A stretch of DNA of 64,000 nucleotides from Avidehalobacter sp964569265 (GCA_964569265.1 CAZMTO010000001.1:1-64000), one strand, 5' to 3'; shown: positions 1 to 8,187, counted from the stretch's first letter. Program-made: numbers and translations. The notes: generated by a model not told the origin, from the letters alone.

Positions 1-79
1 GGCGTACTTAATGTACGCCGACAAGTGAGGAGACTGACGACAAAGTAGATGTGCCATTATTGTCAATTCCGGCCTAAAA
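1..79. repeat. Partial copy of an interspersed repeat (right end)
   Basis: Positions 1-19 form the palindrome GGCGTAC-TTAAT-GTACGCC, and the next 60 bases align with 35258-35316. It is the truncated right part of a repeat whose fuller copy lies at 35110-35316. The repeat ends at CTAAAA, read as TTTTAG on the minus strand, and this supplies the last codon and the stop of fhs. The rest of this copy lies outside the window. Confidence 0.75.
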
Positions 80-1831
80 TAAGCCCTTTACCTCGCCCGT
101 CTCTACATCAACATCCACCCGCCGATAAGCAGGGTCACTGCCCATACCGGGCATCAGGCTTATATCACCGGCCATGGGGCACAAAAAGCGCGCGCCGCCA
201 TAAACCAGCACATCACGCACCGGCAAACGCCAGCCCTTAGGCTCACCCTTTAAGGCCGGGTTGTGGCTAAGGCTCAGGTGGGTCTTAACCATCATCGTAG
301 CAAAATCAGCATAAGCAGGGTCATTTTCAAATGCAATCGCCTTAGCTTCGGCTTCGGGCGTCCAGTCTACACCGTCAGCACCGTAAACCTCGCGGGCAAT
401 AACGTCTACACGCTGGCGCAAAGGCATTTCCAGCGGGTACAAATACTTCAAATCTACCGGCTCCTCGCAAGCCTCAACCACAGCTTCAGCCAGCTCAATG
501 GCACCCTCGCCGCCTTTAAGCCAGTGTTCAGATACCGCAAAACGCGCACCGGCAGCTTCTACCGCGCGGCGAACAATGTCCACTTCCTCAGGGGTATCGG
601 TATAGAAGGAGTTTAAGCAAACTACCGGCTTAATACCGGACTTTTTAACGGTAGCAATATGATGCAGCAGATTGCACAGGCCCTTTTCCACCAGCTCGCA
701 GTTTTGGCTGGTATAAGCGCTGTCCAGCGGTACACCGGGCTTTACAGCCGGGCCGCCGCCATGCATTTTAAGGCTGCGTATGGTAGCCACAATAACCGAA
801 ACATTAGGCTGCAAGCCGGAAAGGCGACACTTAACGTTCCAGAATTTTTCAAAACCAATATCCGCGGCAAAGCCGGACTCCGTAACGTGGTAATCAAACA
901 TCTTAAGTGCCAAACGGTCACCGATAATAGAGCTTTGACCGATAGCAATGTTAGCAAACGGGCCCGCATGTACCAAACAGGGCTGATATTCGCCGGTGCA
1001 GCAAAGGGTGGGGTTAATAGTGTTGCGCATCCACGCCGTCATAGCACCGTCTACCTCCAGCATTTTGGTGGTAACGGGGTTGCCCTTTTTATCATAAGCC
1101 AAAATTATGTTGCCAATACGCTCGCGCAGATCTTTAAGGTCGGTAGCAACTGCCAAAATCGCCATAAGCTCCGACGATACGGTAATGGCAAACTTGCTGC
1201 TCATGGTAAAGCCGTCCATTTTGCCGCCAATACCAATCATAATGTTACGCAAACACTGCGCAGCAAAGTCTATTACCCAGTTAAACTGCACGCGGTTTTT
1301 GTCAATATCCAAACGGGTAAGCCCACGCTTGGCCAGGGTGGCATCATCGTAGTTATATTCGTGCTGCATACGCGCATTAAGCGCCACCATACCCAAGTTG
1401 TGTGCGTTGGCAATATCGTTAATATCACCGGTAAGCCCCAGCGAAAATTCCGTCATGGGGATAAGTATAGAATTACCGCCACCGGCCGCCGTGCCTTTAA
1501 TGTTCATAGTGGGGCCGCCACTGGGCTGACGCAAACAGCCGCCGGCATTTTTGCCCAACTTACCCAGGCCCTCTATAAGGCCTATAGAAGTGGTACTTTT
1601 GCCTTCACCCAAGGGGGTGGGGGTTATAGCGGTAACCTCAATAAATTTGCCGTCGGGCTTATCCTTCAGGCGATTTATGATCTTTAAAAAGTCAAGCTTG
1701 GCTACCTTACCGTAAGGTATAACTTCATCCTGCTGCAAGCCCAGGCGGTCAGCCCATTCATACGGTTTGGGCATATTCTTTTCCGCTTCGGCAGCAATTT
1801 GCCAATCGGCATACTCTCTGGGATCTAACAT
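74..1831 (-). CDS. fhs: Formate--tetrahydrofolate ligase
   Basis: ATP-dependent ligation of formate to tetrahydrofolate gives 10-formyl-THF, a cytosolic step of one-carbon metabolism that feeds purine synthesis or acetogenic/fermentative folate pathways. The 585-residue protein shows the family nucleotide-binding loop PTPLGEGKST at about residues 71-80 and the downstream blocks FSLGLTGDINDI and ARMQHEYNYDD, and it is full length for the family. I chose the ATG at 1831 because AGGAGGAG lies 5 bases upstream; an in-frame start 13 codons earlier has no such site. The stop codon falls in the border of an interspersed repeat, so the final Phe and the stop are repeat-derived. The gene is divergent from a small hypothetical gene at 2018. 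Confidence 0.96.
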   Translation of the reverse strand: MLDPREYADWQIAAEAEKNMPKPYEWADRLGLQQDEVIPYGKVAKLDFLKIINRLKDKPDGKFIEVTAITPTPLGEGKSTTSIGLIEGLGKLGKNAGGCLRQPSGGPTMNIKGTAAGGGNSILIPMTEFSLGLTGDINDIANAHNLGMVALNARMQHEYNYDDATLAKRGLTRLDIDKNRVQFNWVIDFAAQCLRNIMIGIGGKMDGFTMSSKFAITVSSELMAILAVATDLKDLRERIGNIILAYDKKGNPVTTKMLEVDGAMTAWMRNTINPTLCCTGEYQPCLVHAGPFANIAIGQSSIIGDRLALKMFDYHVTESGFAADIGFEKFWNVKCRLSGLQPNVSVIVATIRSLKMHGGGPAVKPGVPLDSAYTSQNCELVEKGLCNLLHHIATVKKSGIKPVVCLNSFYTDTPEEVDIVRRAVEAAGARFAVSEHWLKGGEGAIELAEAVVEACEEPVDLKYLYPLEMPLRQRVDVIAREVYGADGVDWTPEAEAKAIAFENDPAYADFATMMVKTHLSLSHNPALKGEPKGWRLPVRDVLVYGGARFLCPMAGDISLMPGMGSDPAYRRVDVDVETGEVKGLF

Positions 1832-1895
1832 AATTTCTCCTCCTGCTTCATATTCTACTTTATGGAACACATCGGTTCTGCAAAAATATACCTAT

Positions 1896-1924
1896 ATATT
1901 AACAGAATTTTTTAACTTTTACAA
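1896..1924 (-). promoter_or_regulatory. Probable promoter of fhs
   Basis: On the minus strand TTGTAA (1924-1919) and TAATAT (1901-1896) are separated by 17 bases, about 65 bases before the fhs start. Both elements are four-of-six matches, so this is only a plausible housekeeping promoter. Confidence 0.4.
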
Positions 1925-2017
1925 TGAAAATTATTAGCTATACCCCCTGCACAAGACAATATTTTTGCCATATTTTTATTTTTACCGAAAATTTTGTTTT
2001 AATATACCCCAAACACA

Positions 2018-2419
2018 ATGAAAAATCCACAAAATATCTGTAATAAAAATAACTGTACTGTGCCGCGTCCCTGCCCGCTAAGCCCCCTTGCCGCCGAAAG
2101 TCTTAAAAAACTGGCCGAAAGCTACGATGATATGACATCGGCGGCCACGCGTATGGCTGCCGCCGAAAACTGCCCGGACTTTTTGCAGCAGCGCGCCTGG
2201 CAGCGTGCCGAACGTGTAGGCCAGGTGTTAGATGACTTTTTGGATAGCTGGGAAGAACAAGCCTGCCCGGCTCTCTGCTTTGACTGCGGCTGGCAGCAAT
2301 GCGAACGCGGGCTGGCTATAATAGAGGCGCTTACACCGTGCAGCCAATGGCTTACCCCGGAGCTTTGGGCGCAGTTAAACAGACAAAATGCCACCCCCAC
2401 CGAAGATCCCCCCACCTGA
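2018..2419 (+). CDS. Hypothetical cysteine-containing protein
   Basis: A 133-residue reading frame between divergent fhs and convergent glmM. I recognise no family. It has paired cysteines near the N-terminus (NKNNC, RPCPL) and in a WEEQACPALCFDCGWQQC block, two predicted helical stretches, and GC-rich third positions like its neighbours. No signal peptide or membrane segment is seen. The start ATG lacks a clear ribosome binding site. An antisense frame (2122-2427) overlaps it. A terminator-like hairpin at 2509-2545 follows, which fits a real short transcript, but the gene call is tentative. Confidence 0.5.
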   Translation: MKNPQNICNKNNCTVPRPCPLSPLAAESLKKLAESYDDMTSAATRMAAAENCPDFLQQRAWQRAERVGQVLDDFLDSWEEQACPALCFDCGWQQCERGLAIIEALTPCSQWLTPELWAQLNRQNATPTEDPPT

Positions 2420-2423
2420 TGTG

Positions 2424-2496
2424 CCATATATACCCCTTATATACCCCGCATATATGCCGTATGTATGCCGTATGTATGCCGCATATACCCTGCAAA
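2424..2496 (+). repeat. Tandem ATRYGCC/ATATACC low-complexity tract
   Basis: About 70 bases made of near-identical 7-12 base units (ATATACC, ATATGCC, GTATGTATGCC) repeated without interruption after the hypothetical gene's stop. It encodes nothing convincing. A second short tract of repeated TTTACTTTACTG units lies at about 2563-2600, at the 3' end of glmM. Confidence 0.6.
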
Positions 2497-2508
2497 ACTG
2501 CATAAAAC

Positions 2509-2545
2509 AACCGCCGCGGCATACAAACCGGGCGGTTATTTTTAC
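2509..2545. terminator. Bidirectional intrinsic terminator
   Basis: AACCGCC (2509-2515) pairs with GGCGGTT (2531-2537) and is flanked by T-rich sequence on the plus side and by AAAACA on the minus-strand exit side. It lies between the convergent hypothetical gene and glmM. Confidence 0.6.
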
Positions 2546-2586
2546 GGTTATTTTATATTTTTACTTTACTGTTTTACTTTACTGTT

Positions 2587-3924
2587 TTACTTTACTTTAT
2601 CGGCCAGCATAGCCACATACTTTTGGCAAAGCTCGTCGGTTTCGGCTTCTACCATCACACGTATCACCGGTTCGGTGCCGCTGGGGCGTATAAGCACACG
2701 GCCGTTGCTGCCCAGCTCAGCCTCCACCTGCGCAATAGCCTCAGCCAACTGCGGGCTGGCCAGTGCCGCTTCTTTGTCGGCTACGCGCACATTTTGCAGC
2801 AACTGCGGGTAAATATGCACCGGCTCCGCCAAACGAGAAAGCGTGGTTTTGCGCTCCAGCATAACCTCCATAAGCTTGATAGATGTTAAAATGCCGTCAC
2901 CGGTAGAGGCATACTTGCTGAAGATGATATGACCTGATTGTTCGCCGCCCAAACGGTGACCGTTAGCCAGCATATTTTCGTAAACATATTTATCACCAAC
3001 GGCAGTTTTTTCATAATCAATGCCAATTTCGTCAAACGCCTTATACAGCCCCAAATTAGACATAACCGTGGTAACCACGGTGTTGTTAAGCAGCTTGCCG
3101 CGCTCCTTCATATAGCGGCCGTAAATATACAAAATCTTATCGCCGTCTACCACATTGCCGTTTTCGTCCACCGCAAGGCAGCGGTCGGCATCACCGTCAT
3201 AAGCAAAGCCGACATCAAGCCCCTTGGCTTTTACCAGCTCCTGCAAGGCTTCTATATGGGTAGAGCCGCAGTTCATATTGATGTTGGTGCCGTCCGGCTG
3301 GTTGTTAATAACGTAGGTTTCGGCACCAAGGGCATCAAAAATGTTTTTAGCCAACATCCAGCTACTGCCGTTGGCACAGTCTAACCCTACCTTTACCCCG
3401 CGGTAAGACCTTATTGCCAGCGATATAAGATACCCGGTGTAGCGGTTGCGCCCGGCGGCATAATCTACGGTGCGGCCAATAGCCTCACGTTTAGCCAGCG
3501 GCGGCTCATCTGCCAATCCGTCCAGATACGCCTCCACCTTGGCAATAGTAGCCTCGTCCATTTTTTCGCCCCGGCGATTAAGCAGCTTTATGCCGTTATC
3601 GTAAAACGGGTTATGGCTGGCAGATATCATCATACCGCCGTCAAAATCTTCGGTACGCACCACATAAGCTACGCTGGGCGTGGTGGTAACGTGCAGCAAA
3701 TAAGCATCTGCCCCGGACGATGTTAAACCGGCACACAGGGCGTATTCCAGCATATAGCCGGAACGTCTGGTGTCTTTACCTATAACAAACCTTGCTGCGC
3801 GCCCGGTTTCTTCCTTATAATACCAACCTAAAAAGCGGCCTATTTTAAAAGCGTGGTCAGCGGTAAGCTCTACGTTAGCCTCGCCGCGGAACCCATCTGT
3901 ACCAAAATATTTACCCAAAGCCAC
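2587..3924 (-). CDS. glmM: Phosphoglucosamine mutase
   Basis: Converts glucosamine-6-phosphate to glucosamine-1-phosphate for UDP-GlcNAc and peptidoglycan synthesis in the cytosol. The 445-residue protein carries the catalytic phosphoserine motif SASHNP (about residues 101-106, Ser103), the metal-binding loop DGDADR (about 243) and the C-terminal phosphate-binding loop RPSGTEP (about 413), in the order and length typical of the alpha-D-phosphohexomutase family. It opens with KYFGTDGFRG, the GlmM N-terminal signature. The start ATG is preceded by AAGGGGGA. It is transcribed alone, away from the acetate-transporter-like gene. Confidence 0.97.
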   Translation of the reverse strand: MALGKYFGTDGFRGEANVELTADHAFKIGRFLGWYYKEETGRAARFVIGKDTRRSGYMLEYALCAGLTSSGADAYLLHVTTTPSVAYVVRTEDFDGGMMISASHNPFYDNGIKLLNRRGEKMDEATIAKVEAYLDGLADEPPLAKREAIGRTVDYAAGRNRYTGYLISLAIRSYRGVKVGLDCANGSSWMLAKNIFDALGAETYVINNQPDGTNINMNCGSTHIEALQELVKAKGLDVGFAYDGDADRCLAVDENGNVVDGDKILYIYGRYMKERGKLLNNTVVTTVMSNLGLYKAFDEIGIDYEKTAVGDKYVYENMLANGHRLGGEQSGHIIFSKYASTGDGILTSIKLMEVMLERKTTLSRLAEPVHIYPQLLQNVRVADKEAALASPQLAEAIAQVEAELGSNGRVLIRPSGTEPVIRVMVEAETDELCQKYVAMLADKVK

Positions 3925-3957
3925 ATCCCCCTTGTTATCTGCAAATTATCTGGCTAT

Positions 3958-3986
3958 ATAATAGCACCATCTGCAAAAAAAGTCCA
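3958..3986 (-). promoter_or_regulatory. Probable promoter of glmM
   Basis: On the minus strand TGGACT (3986-3981) and TATTAT (3963-3958) are spaced by 17 bases, about 35 bases before the glmM start. Confidence 0.55.
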
Positions 3987-4074
3987 GCACCAGCTTGCAG
4001 CCGCAATTTTTACGTTTTTCACCCGCCCAAATTGCAATTTTTGCAAATTAGTTGTACAAAAAGCAAAAAAATTC

Positions 4075-4103
4075 TTGACAAGCGGCGTAGCATACGATAT
4101 ATT
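4075..4103 (+). promoter_or_regulatory. Promoter of the YaaH-type transporter
   Basis: A perfect TTGACA (4075-4080) and TATATT (4098-4103) lie 17 bases apart. The ribosome binding site AAGGAG follows at about 4120-4125. The transcript would have a short leader of about 25 bases. Confidence 0.85.
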
Positions 4104-4132
4104 TAGGCTACAATTATATAAGGAGTGATGTT

Positions 4133-4675
4133 ATGAACCCCGTAAACCCCGAAGCTATTGGCTTGTTTGGGCTTATTGCCACCGTGTTCTGCTTTGGTTT
4201 GGAACAGGTTGGTGTTGGTGTAAAAGGCGCCGACCACGCAAAGCTTACCAAGTCGCTGGGCTTCATCGCCATTCTGTTTGGCGGCTGCGCGCAGCTCTTC
4301 ACCGCTCTGGCTATGTACCTTTTTTCCGTCGGCCACGATCACAGCATCTTTTTAGGCACCGTATTCGGCTTTTTCGGCCTGTTCTGGGTGCTGGTGGGCC
4401 TGTTCTTTTTAAAGGGAGGCGATAAAAAGGTAATGGCACATTTTTTTGCCACCGGCCTGGTTTTGTGCCTTGGCTTTACGCTAAAGGCTTTTCAGGAAGG
4501 TCTGGTTTGGCCCCTGGGCATTGATCTTATCGTGATTGATGTTCTGCTGGCTACGCTTATACCGGCATGGTATACCGGCAGCCCGGCTTTAACCAAGCTG
4601 GCCGGCTGCTGCAATTTGGCTATTGGTGTAATTTCTCTGTTTTTGCTGTTCCCGGCAATAGGCATTAGCCTGTAA
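4133..4675 (+). CDS. GPR1/FUN34/YaaH (SatP-type) acetate transporter
   Basis: A 180-residue integral membrane protein with about six hydrophobic segments and the N-terminal family motif NPEAIGLFGLI (the acetate/succinate transporter signature NPxxxGL). Family members such as E. coli SatP move acetate or succinate with protons or act as acetate channels. It is a single gene with a consensus promoter and a GC-rich terminator. In a fermenter with phosphoketolase (52.1 kb), acetate export or uptake is a sensible role, but the substrate is inferred from the family only. Confidence 0.82.
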   Translation: MNPVNPEAIGLFGLIATVFCFGLEQVGVGVKGADHAKLTKSLGFIAILFGGCAQLFTALAMYLFSVGHDHSIFLGTVFGFFGLFWVLVGLFFLKGGDKKVMAHFFATGLVLCLGFTLKAFQEGLVWPLGIDLIVIDVLLATLIPAWYTGSPALTKLAGCCNLAIGVISLFLLFPAIGISL

Positions 4676-4696
4676 ACATATTAGCCAAACATTATT

Positions 4697-4718
4697 GGGG
4701 CGCGCAGGCGCCCCTTTT
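4697..4718 (+). terminator. Intrinsic terminator after the YaaH-type gene
   Basis: GGGGCGC (4697-4703) pairs with GCGCCCC (4708-4714) and is followed by TTTT. Confidence 0.85.
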
Positions 4719-4783
4719 GCTGCCTTTTGGGCAGATAATTGTTACATATTTTTTGGTTTGCACAAATTTTTTATAAAAAGCTG

Positions 4784-4812
4784 TTGACAATTTGACCGAT
4801 TTTGAGTATAAT
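4784..4812 (+). promoter_or_regulatory. tRNA cluster promoter
   Basis: Perfect TTGACA (4784-4789), a 17-base spacer and perfect TATAAT (4807-4812), 35 bases before the first tRNA-Ser. Confidence 0.92.
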
Positions 4813-4847
4813 AATCAATGCGTAATTAAAGACCGTCTAAAAACCGT

Positions 4848-4936
4848 GGAGAGGTACCGAAGCGGTCATAACGGAGCGGTCTTGAAAACCGTCGCACAGA
4901 AATGTGTCGTGGGTTCGAATCCCACCCTCTCCGCCA
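4848..4936 (+). tRNA. tRNA-Ser (anticodon TGA)
   Basis: A class II tRNA of 89 bases including encoded CCA. The acceptor GGAGAGG pairs with CCTCTCC, the anticodon loop reads CTTGAAA, a long variable arm follows, and the T-loop is GGTTCGAATCC. First of three tRNAs under one promoter. Confidence 0.96.
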
Positions 4937-4965
4937 TAATTTAGGCGGGCAAATGGCATTGACAT

Positions 4966-5060
4966 GGAGAGTTGGCCGAGTCGGTCGAAGGCGCTCGCCT
5001 GCTAAGCGAGTATACGGGCAAAAACCTGTATCGGGGGTTCGAATCCCCTGCTCTCCGCCA
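4966..5060 (+). tRNA. tRNA-Ser (anticodon GCT)
   Basis: A class II tRNA with encoded CCA. The acceptor GGAGAGT pairs with GCTCTCC, the anticodon loop has GCT, there is a long variable arm, and the T-loop is GGTTCGAATCC. It lies 29 bases after the first tRNA-Ser. Confidence 0.96.
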
Positions 5061-5080
5061 TAGCTTTTTTAATTTAATAT

Positions 5081-5157
5081 GTGCTACTAGCTCAGCTGGA
5101 TAGAGCGTCTGGCTACGGACCAGAAGGTCGGGGGTTCGAATCCCTCGTAGCACGCCA
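5081..5157 (+). tRNA. tRNA-Arg (anticodon ACG)
   Basis: A 77-base tRNA with encoded CCA. The acceptor GTGCTAC pairs with GTAGCAC, the D-arm is AGCTCAGCTGGATAGAGC, and the anticodon loop CTACGGA gives ACG. Confidence 0.96.
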
Positions 5158-5158
5158 A

Positions 5159-5200
5159 AAATGCACTCGTCAATTTATTGGCGGGTGCATTATTTCTTGC
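5159..5200 (+). terminator. Terminator after the tRNA cluster
   Basis: AATGCAC pairs with GTGCATT across a loop of about 19 bases and is followed by a T-rich stretch, directly after the tRNA-Arg CCA. Confidence 0.6.
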
Positions 5201-5214
5201 GTCTGATTATAACC

Positions 5215-5256
5215 AAAAAAATAACGCCCACCTGCGTAAAGTGTTGCGTTATTTTT
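5215..5256. terminator. Second strong hairpin terminator
   Basis: AAAAATAACGC (about 5217-5227) pairs with GCGTTATTTTT (5246-5256). The 11-base stem with A/T flanks could stop transcription from either side and may end read-through from the tRNAs. Confidence 0.7.
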
Positions 5257-5326
5257 AAGAAAATAAAAATACTATTGCATAACCGTTTAAGGTCTTGCCT
5301 TTTTTTATCTATATTATATGGCTGGA

Positions 5327-5503
5327 TTATATGGCTGGCAAAGCCTTTTTTAGCCGACAATAACCGCGCTGCTGCCCTGCCTGCGGTTTTTCTTCGGCCA
5401 CATATGCCAGTATTTGCTGCAAAACGTATTCCTGATCTTGCAGCATTAAAAATTCGTTTACCCGCTTGCCAATGTGCAGGTCAGCCAAATGTAAAAATTT
5501 CAT
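5327..5503 (-). pseudogene. sbcD remnant (N-terminal fragment of nuclease SbcD)
   Basis: On the minus strand the ribosome binding site AAGGAGCC precedes ATG at 5503. The frame begins MKFLHLADLHIGKRVNEF and runs through LAYVAEEKPQA, the typical N-terminus of the Mre11-type exonuclease subunit SbcD, including the first metal-binding motif DLHIG. After residue 42 the similarity stops where family members have an AVLIAGD-like block; a remnant VIVG can be read in another frame. The frame ends after 58 residues, against roughly 380 in intact SbcD. No remaining domains and no sbcC are nearby. It looks like a decayed or deleted sbcCD locus at the edge of a tRNA cluster. Confidence 0.75.
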
Positions 5504-5975
5504 CGCAGGCTCCTTGTATAATATTTACATTTATTGGTATAAAAATTCAATGCTGTGTGGCGCCGCAGCACCCGCCCCAAACAGCGCAGAACAAATTTAT
5601 TGCCGTATTTTGCAGTTTTAAGCAAATTAAGCAACCTGCGCATTAGCACAAAATAGCGCCTAATTTGCCCGATAATGTGGTGTTGGCGGTATTTAAACAG
5701 CCTTTTATCACCACCCGTGCAAAGTTTTCCACAATTAAAAAGCTTTTTCCACCGACTTTTCCACATAAGGTGGATTTTCTACAAAGCCCACAGCAACGGC
5801 ATTTTTCGTAACTTTTCTACCGCCGGCAACAAAAAATCCACCGTTTAAACCACAGGGTTTTCAACTTTTCCCCTATCGGCAGGCCATACACAAAATTTGC
5901 ATAGCAGCCACAGCATACTGTTGCTGTATGTATAGTTTAGCACCACAGCACACAGCTTGTCAAACACCGGCGCTA
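5504..5975. other. AT-rich intergenic region with no clear gene
   Basis: Upstream of the sbcD remnant I see no frame with a ribosome binding site or recognisable product; the longest frames (plus 5161-5646, minus 5500-5766) have no family features. The only structure is the TTTTCCAC cluster at 5725-5765. Confidence 0.6.
5725..5765 (+). promoter_or_regulatory. Cluster of DnaA-box-like sites
   Basis: TTTTCCACA occurs at 5725-5733 and 5757-5765, and TTTTCCACC at 5745-5753. The first and last fit the relaxed DnaA-box consensus TTWTNCACA. All face the same way, spaced 20 and 12 bases apart, 38 kb from the dnaA origin. Binding is untested. Confidence 0.45.
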
Positions 5976-6004
5976 TTGCATTACAGCGCGAATTATGTTA
6001 ATAT
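5976..6004 (+). promoter_or_regulatory. Probable promoter of the DtxR/MntR-type regulator gene
   Basis: TTGCAT (5976-5981), a 17-base spacer and TAATAT (5999-6004), about 70 bases before the regulator start. Confidence 0.5.
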
Positions 6005-6078
6005 AAAGAAGATAGACGGTTAAATTGGATAACACCTTTTAAACCGGTACATACTCCATAAACAGGGAGGCGAATATT

Positions 6079-6453
6079 ATGCAGATCAGAGAATCCGCCG
6101 AAGATTACTTAGAAGCCATATTGGTGCTGAAGCAGCTAAACGGCAACGTGCGCGCCATAGATATTGCACATCATTTGGGGTTTTCACGCCCGTCTGTCAG
6201 TATCGCGATGAAGAACCTGAGAGAAAGCGGCTATATCAGCGTATCAGACGATTCACTGATCACGCTGACCGAAGAAGGCACCCGCATTGCCGAAAAGGTT
6301 TACGAACGCCACCGCATACTTACGGATTTTTTACGGCGGCTGGGAGTATCGGAGGCTGCCGCCAAAGCCGATGCCTGCCGCATAGAACACGCCCTGAGCG
6401 AAGAAAGCTTTGCCGGCATAAAGGCATTTTATTTGCAAAATTTTAGCGAATAA
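6079..6453 (+). CDS. DtxR/MntR-family metal-dependent transcriptional regulator
   Basis: A 124-residue DNA-binding protein that starts SAEDYLEAILVLKQL, the family's N-terminal signature. A winged helix follows (ALDIAHHLGFSRPSVS-like recognition region, residues about 27-45) with the wing ISVSDDSLITLTEEG. The C-terminal part (YERHRILTDFLRRLGV ... DACRIEHALSEES) contains the His/Glu/Cys metal-binding residues typical of MntR/IdeR (ERHR, DACRIEH). It is shorter than most members (about 140 residues) and has no SH3-like domain, as in MntR. It probably represses metal transporters elsewhere; no target operon is adjacent. The ribosome binding site is GGGAGG. Confidence 0.88.
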   Translation: MQIRESAEDYLEAILVLKQLNGNVRAIDIAHHLGFSRPSVSIAMKNLRESGYISVSDDSLITLTEEGTRIAEKVYERHRILTDFLRRLGVSEAAAKADACRIEHALSEESFAGIKAFYLQNFSE

Positions 6454-6504
6454 TTTATTTATTATAACAAAACAAGCGATTTTATAAACCGGGGGAATAC
6501 ACCA

Positions 6505-8187
6505 ATGGAAACTTTGTCCGAAACTTTAAAAGAAACTGAAGAAAAAACTATGGCCGGCAATTTTATTCACGATGAAATAGAAGCCGACCTGAGCGAGGGT
6601 AAATGTGGAGAAACTGTGCATACACGCTTTCCTCCGGAGCCTAACGGCTACCTGCATATTGGCCACGCCAAAAGTATTTGCTTAAACTTTGGCACTGCCA
6701 AAAAATACAAGGGCATTTGCAACCTGCGCTTTGACGATACCAACCCCGCCAAGGAAGAACAGGAATTTATGGATGCCATTAAGGCCGACATACACTGGCT
6801 GGGCTTTGACTGGGGCGACAACCTGTGCTTTGCTTCGGATTATTTTGAACAACTGTATCAGTTTGCCGTGCAGCTTATAAAAGACGGCAAAGCCTACGTT
6901 TGTCAGCTATCTGCCGACCAGATGCGCGAATATCGCGGTTCTATCGGCGTGCCGGCTCAATCTCCGTGGCGTGACCGCCCCATTGAAGAAAGCCTTGACC
7001 TGTTTGCACGTATGCGCGCCGGTGAATTTGCCGACGGTGAATATACTCTGCGTGCCAAAATAGATCTGGCATCGCCTAACTTTGTTATGCGTGACCCGGT
7101 TATTTACCGTATACAGCACAGCACCCACAACCGCACCGGCGATGATTGGTGCATCTACCCGATGTACGACTTTGCCCACCCGCTGTCTGATTCGTTAGAG
7201 GGCATTACCCATTCTGTTTGTACTATGGAATTTGAAATTCATCGCCCGCTGTATGAATGGCTGATAGAAAACACCAACTGCCCCACCAAAAGCCGTCAGA
7301 TTGAGTTTGCGCGCCTTAATTTAACCCACACCGTTATGAGCAAGCGGTTTTTGCGCCGTCTGGTAGAAGAAGGCTATGTATCCGGCTGGGATGACCCGCG
7401 TATGCCTACGCTTTCCGGCTTGCGCCGCCGCGGCTACACACCGGAATCTATCCGCGATTTTTGTGAGCGCATTGGTGTGGCCAAAGCTGAAAGTATGGTA
7501 GACAGTGCCCTGCTGGAGCATTGCCTGCGCGAGGATTTAAACACCAAGGCCGACCGCGTTATGTGCGTGTTAGACCCCATAAAGCTGGTAATTACCAATT
7601 ACCCCGATGACGGACGCGAAATGCTGCCCATTGATAATAACCCGGAACGCCCGGAGCGCGGCAAACGTCTGGTATCTTTCAGTAAAGAGCTTTATATTGA
7701 ACGCAGCGATTTTATGGAAAACCCGCCAAAGAAGTTCTTCCGTCTGTGTCCGGGCGGCGAGGTTCGCTTAAAATCGGCTTATATAATTAAATGTGAAGAA
7801 GTTGTTAAAGACGAGGCCGGCAATATTACCGAAATTCGCTGCACTTATGACCCCGAAACAAAATCCGGCGGCAGCAGCACCAAAAAGGTAAAAGCCACCA
7901 TACACTGGGTAAACGCCCGCGAATGTAAGGATGCCGAGGTGCGCCTGTATGATTACCTGTTTACGGCCGATGACCCCTATGATATGCCCGAAGGCGGCGA
8001 TTTTATCGACAATTTAAACCCCGACAGCCTGGAGGTAAAGCAGGCCAAAATAGAACCCCTGCTGCCTATGCCCGGCGAACGTTTTCAGTTTTTGCGCCAC
8101 GGTTATTTTGTTACCGACCCCGATACAGAAAACGACCTGCCGGTGTTTAACCGCATAGTTTCTCTTAAAAGCAACTACAAGGGTTAG
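6505..8187 (+). CDS. glnS: Glutaminyl-tRNA synthetase
   Basis: Class I aminoacyl-tRNA synthetase that charges tRNA-Gln in the cytosol. In the 560-residue protein, the HIGH motif is at residues 51-54 within FPPEPNGYLHIGHAKS and the KMSKS-equivalent is VMSKR at 277-281. The GlnRS-specific block RFDDTNP follows the first motif, and the C-terminal anticodon-binding beta-barrels are present. A GlnRS is notable because many Bacillota use the GatCAB transamidation route. Here direct charging is possible. The start ATG follows GGGGGAA; a second in-frame Met occurs at residue 16. It is followed after 8 bases by the PspC gene. Confidence 0.97.
   Translation: METLSETLKETEEKTMAGNFIHDEIEADLSEGKCGETVHTRFPPEPNGYLHIGHAKSICLNFGTAKKYKGICNLRFDDTNPAKEEQEFMDAIKADIHWLGFDWGDNLCFASDYFEQLYQFAVQLIKDGKAYVCQLSADQMREYRGSIGVPAQSPWRDRPIEESLDLFARMRAGEFADGEYTLRAKIDLASPNFVMRDPVIYRIQHSTHNRTGDDWCIYPMYDFAHPLSDSLEGITHSVCTMEFEIHRPLYEWLIENTNCPTKSRQIEFARLNLTHTVMSKRFLRRLVEEGYVSGWDDPRMPTLSGLRRRGYTPESIRDFCERIGVAKAESMVDSALLEHCLREDLNTKADRVMCVLDPIKLVITNYPDDGREMLPIDNNPERPERGKRLVSFSKELYIERSDFMENPPKKFFRLCPGGEVRLKSAYIIKCEEVVKDEAGNITEIRCTYDPETKSGGSSTKKVKATIHWVNARECKDAEVRLYDYLFTADDPYDMPEGGDFIDNLNPDSLEVKQAKIEPLLPMPGERFQFLRHGYFVTDPDTENDLPVFNRIVSLKSNYKG

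Noticed and set aside
1..79. Window-end similarity to 35.2 kb as an assembly artefact
   Set aside because: The two copies differ at many positions, so they are diverged repeats and not duplicated reads.
659..1687. Long plus-strand frame opposite fhs
   Set aside because: Antisense shadow of a well-supported gene, no family features.
2122..2427. Minus-strand gene opposite the 2018 hypothetical
   Set aside because: No ribosome binding site and no family; the plus-strand frame has better codon bias and a terminator.
5161..5646. 161-codon frame after the tRNAs
   Set aside because: It begins inside the terminator hairpin and runs antisense to the sbcD remnant; no recognisable features.
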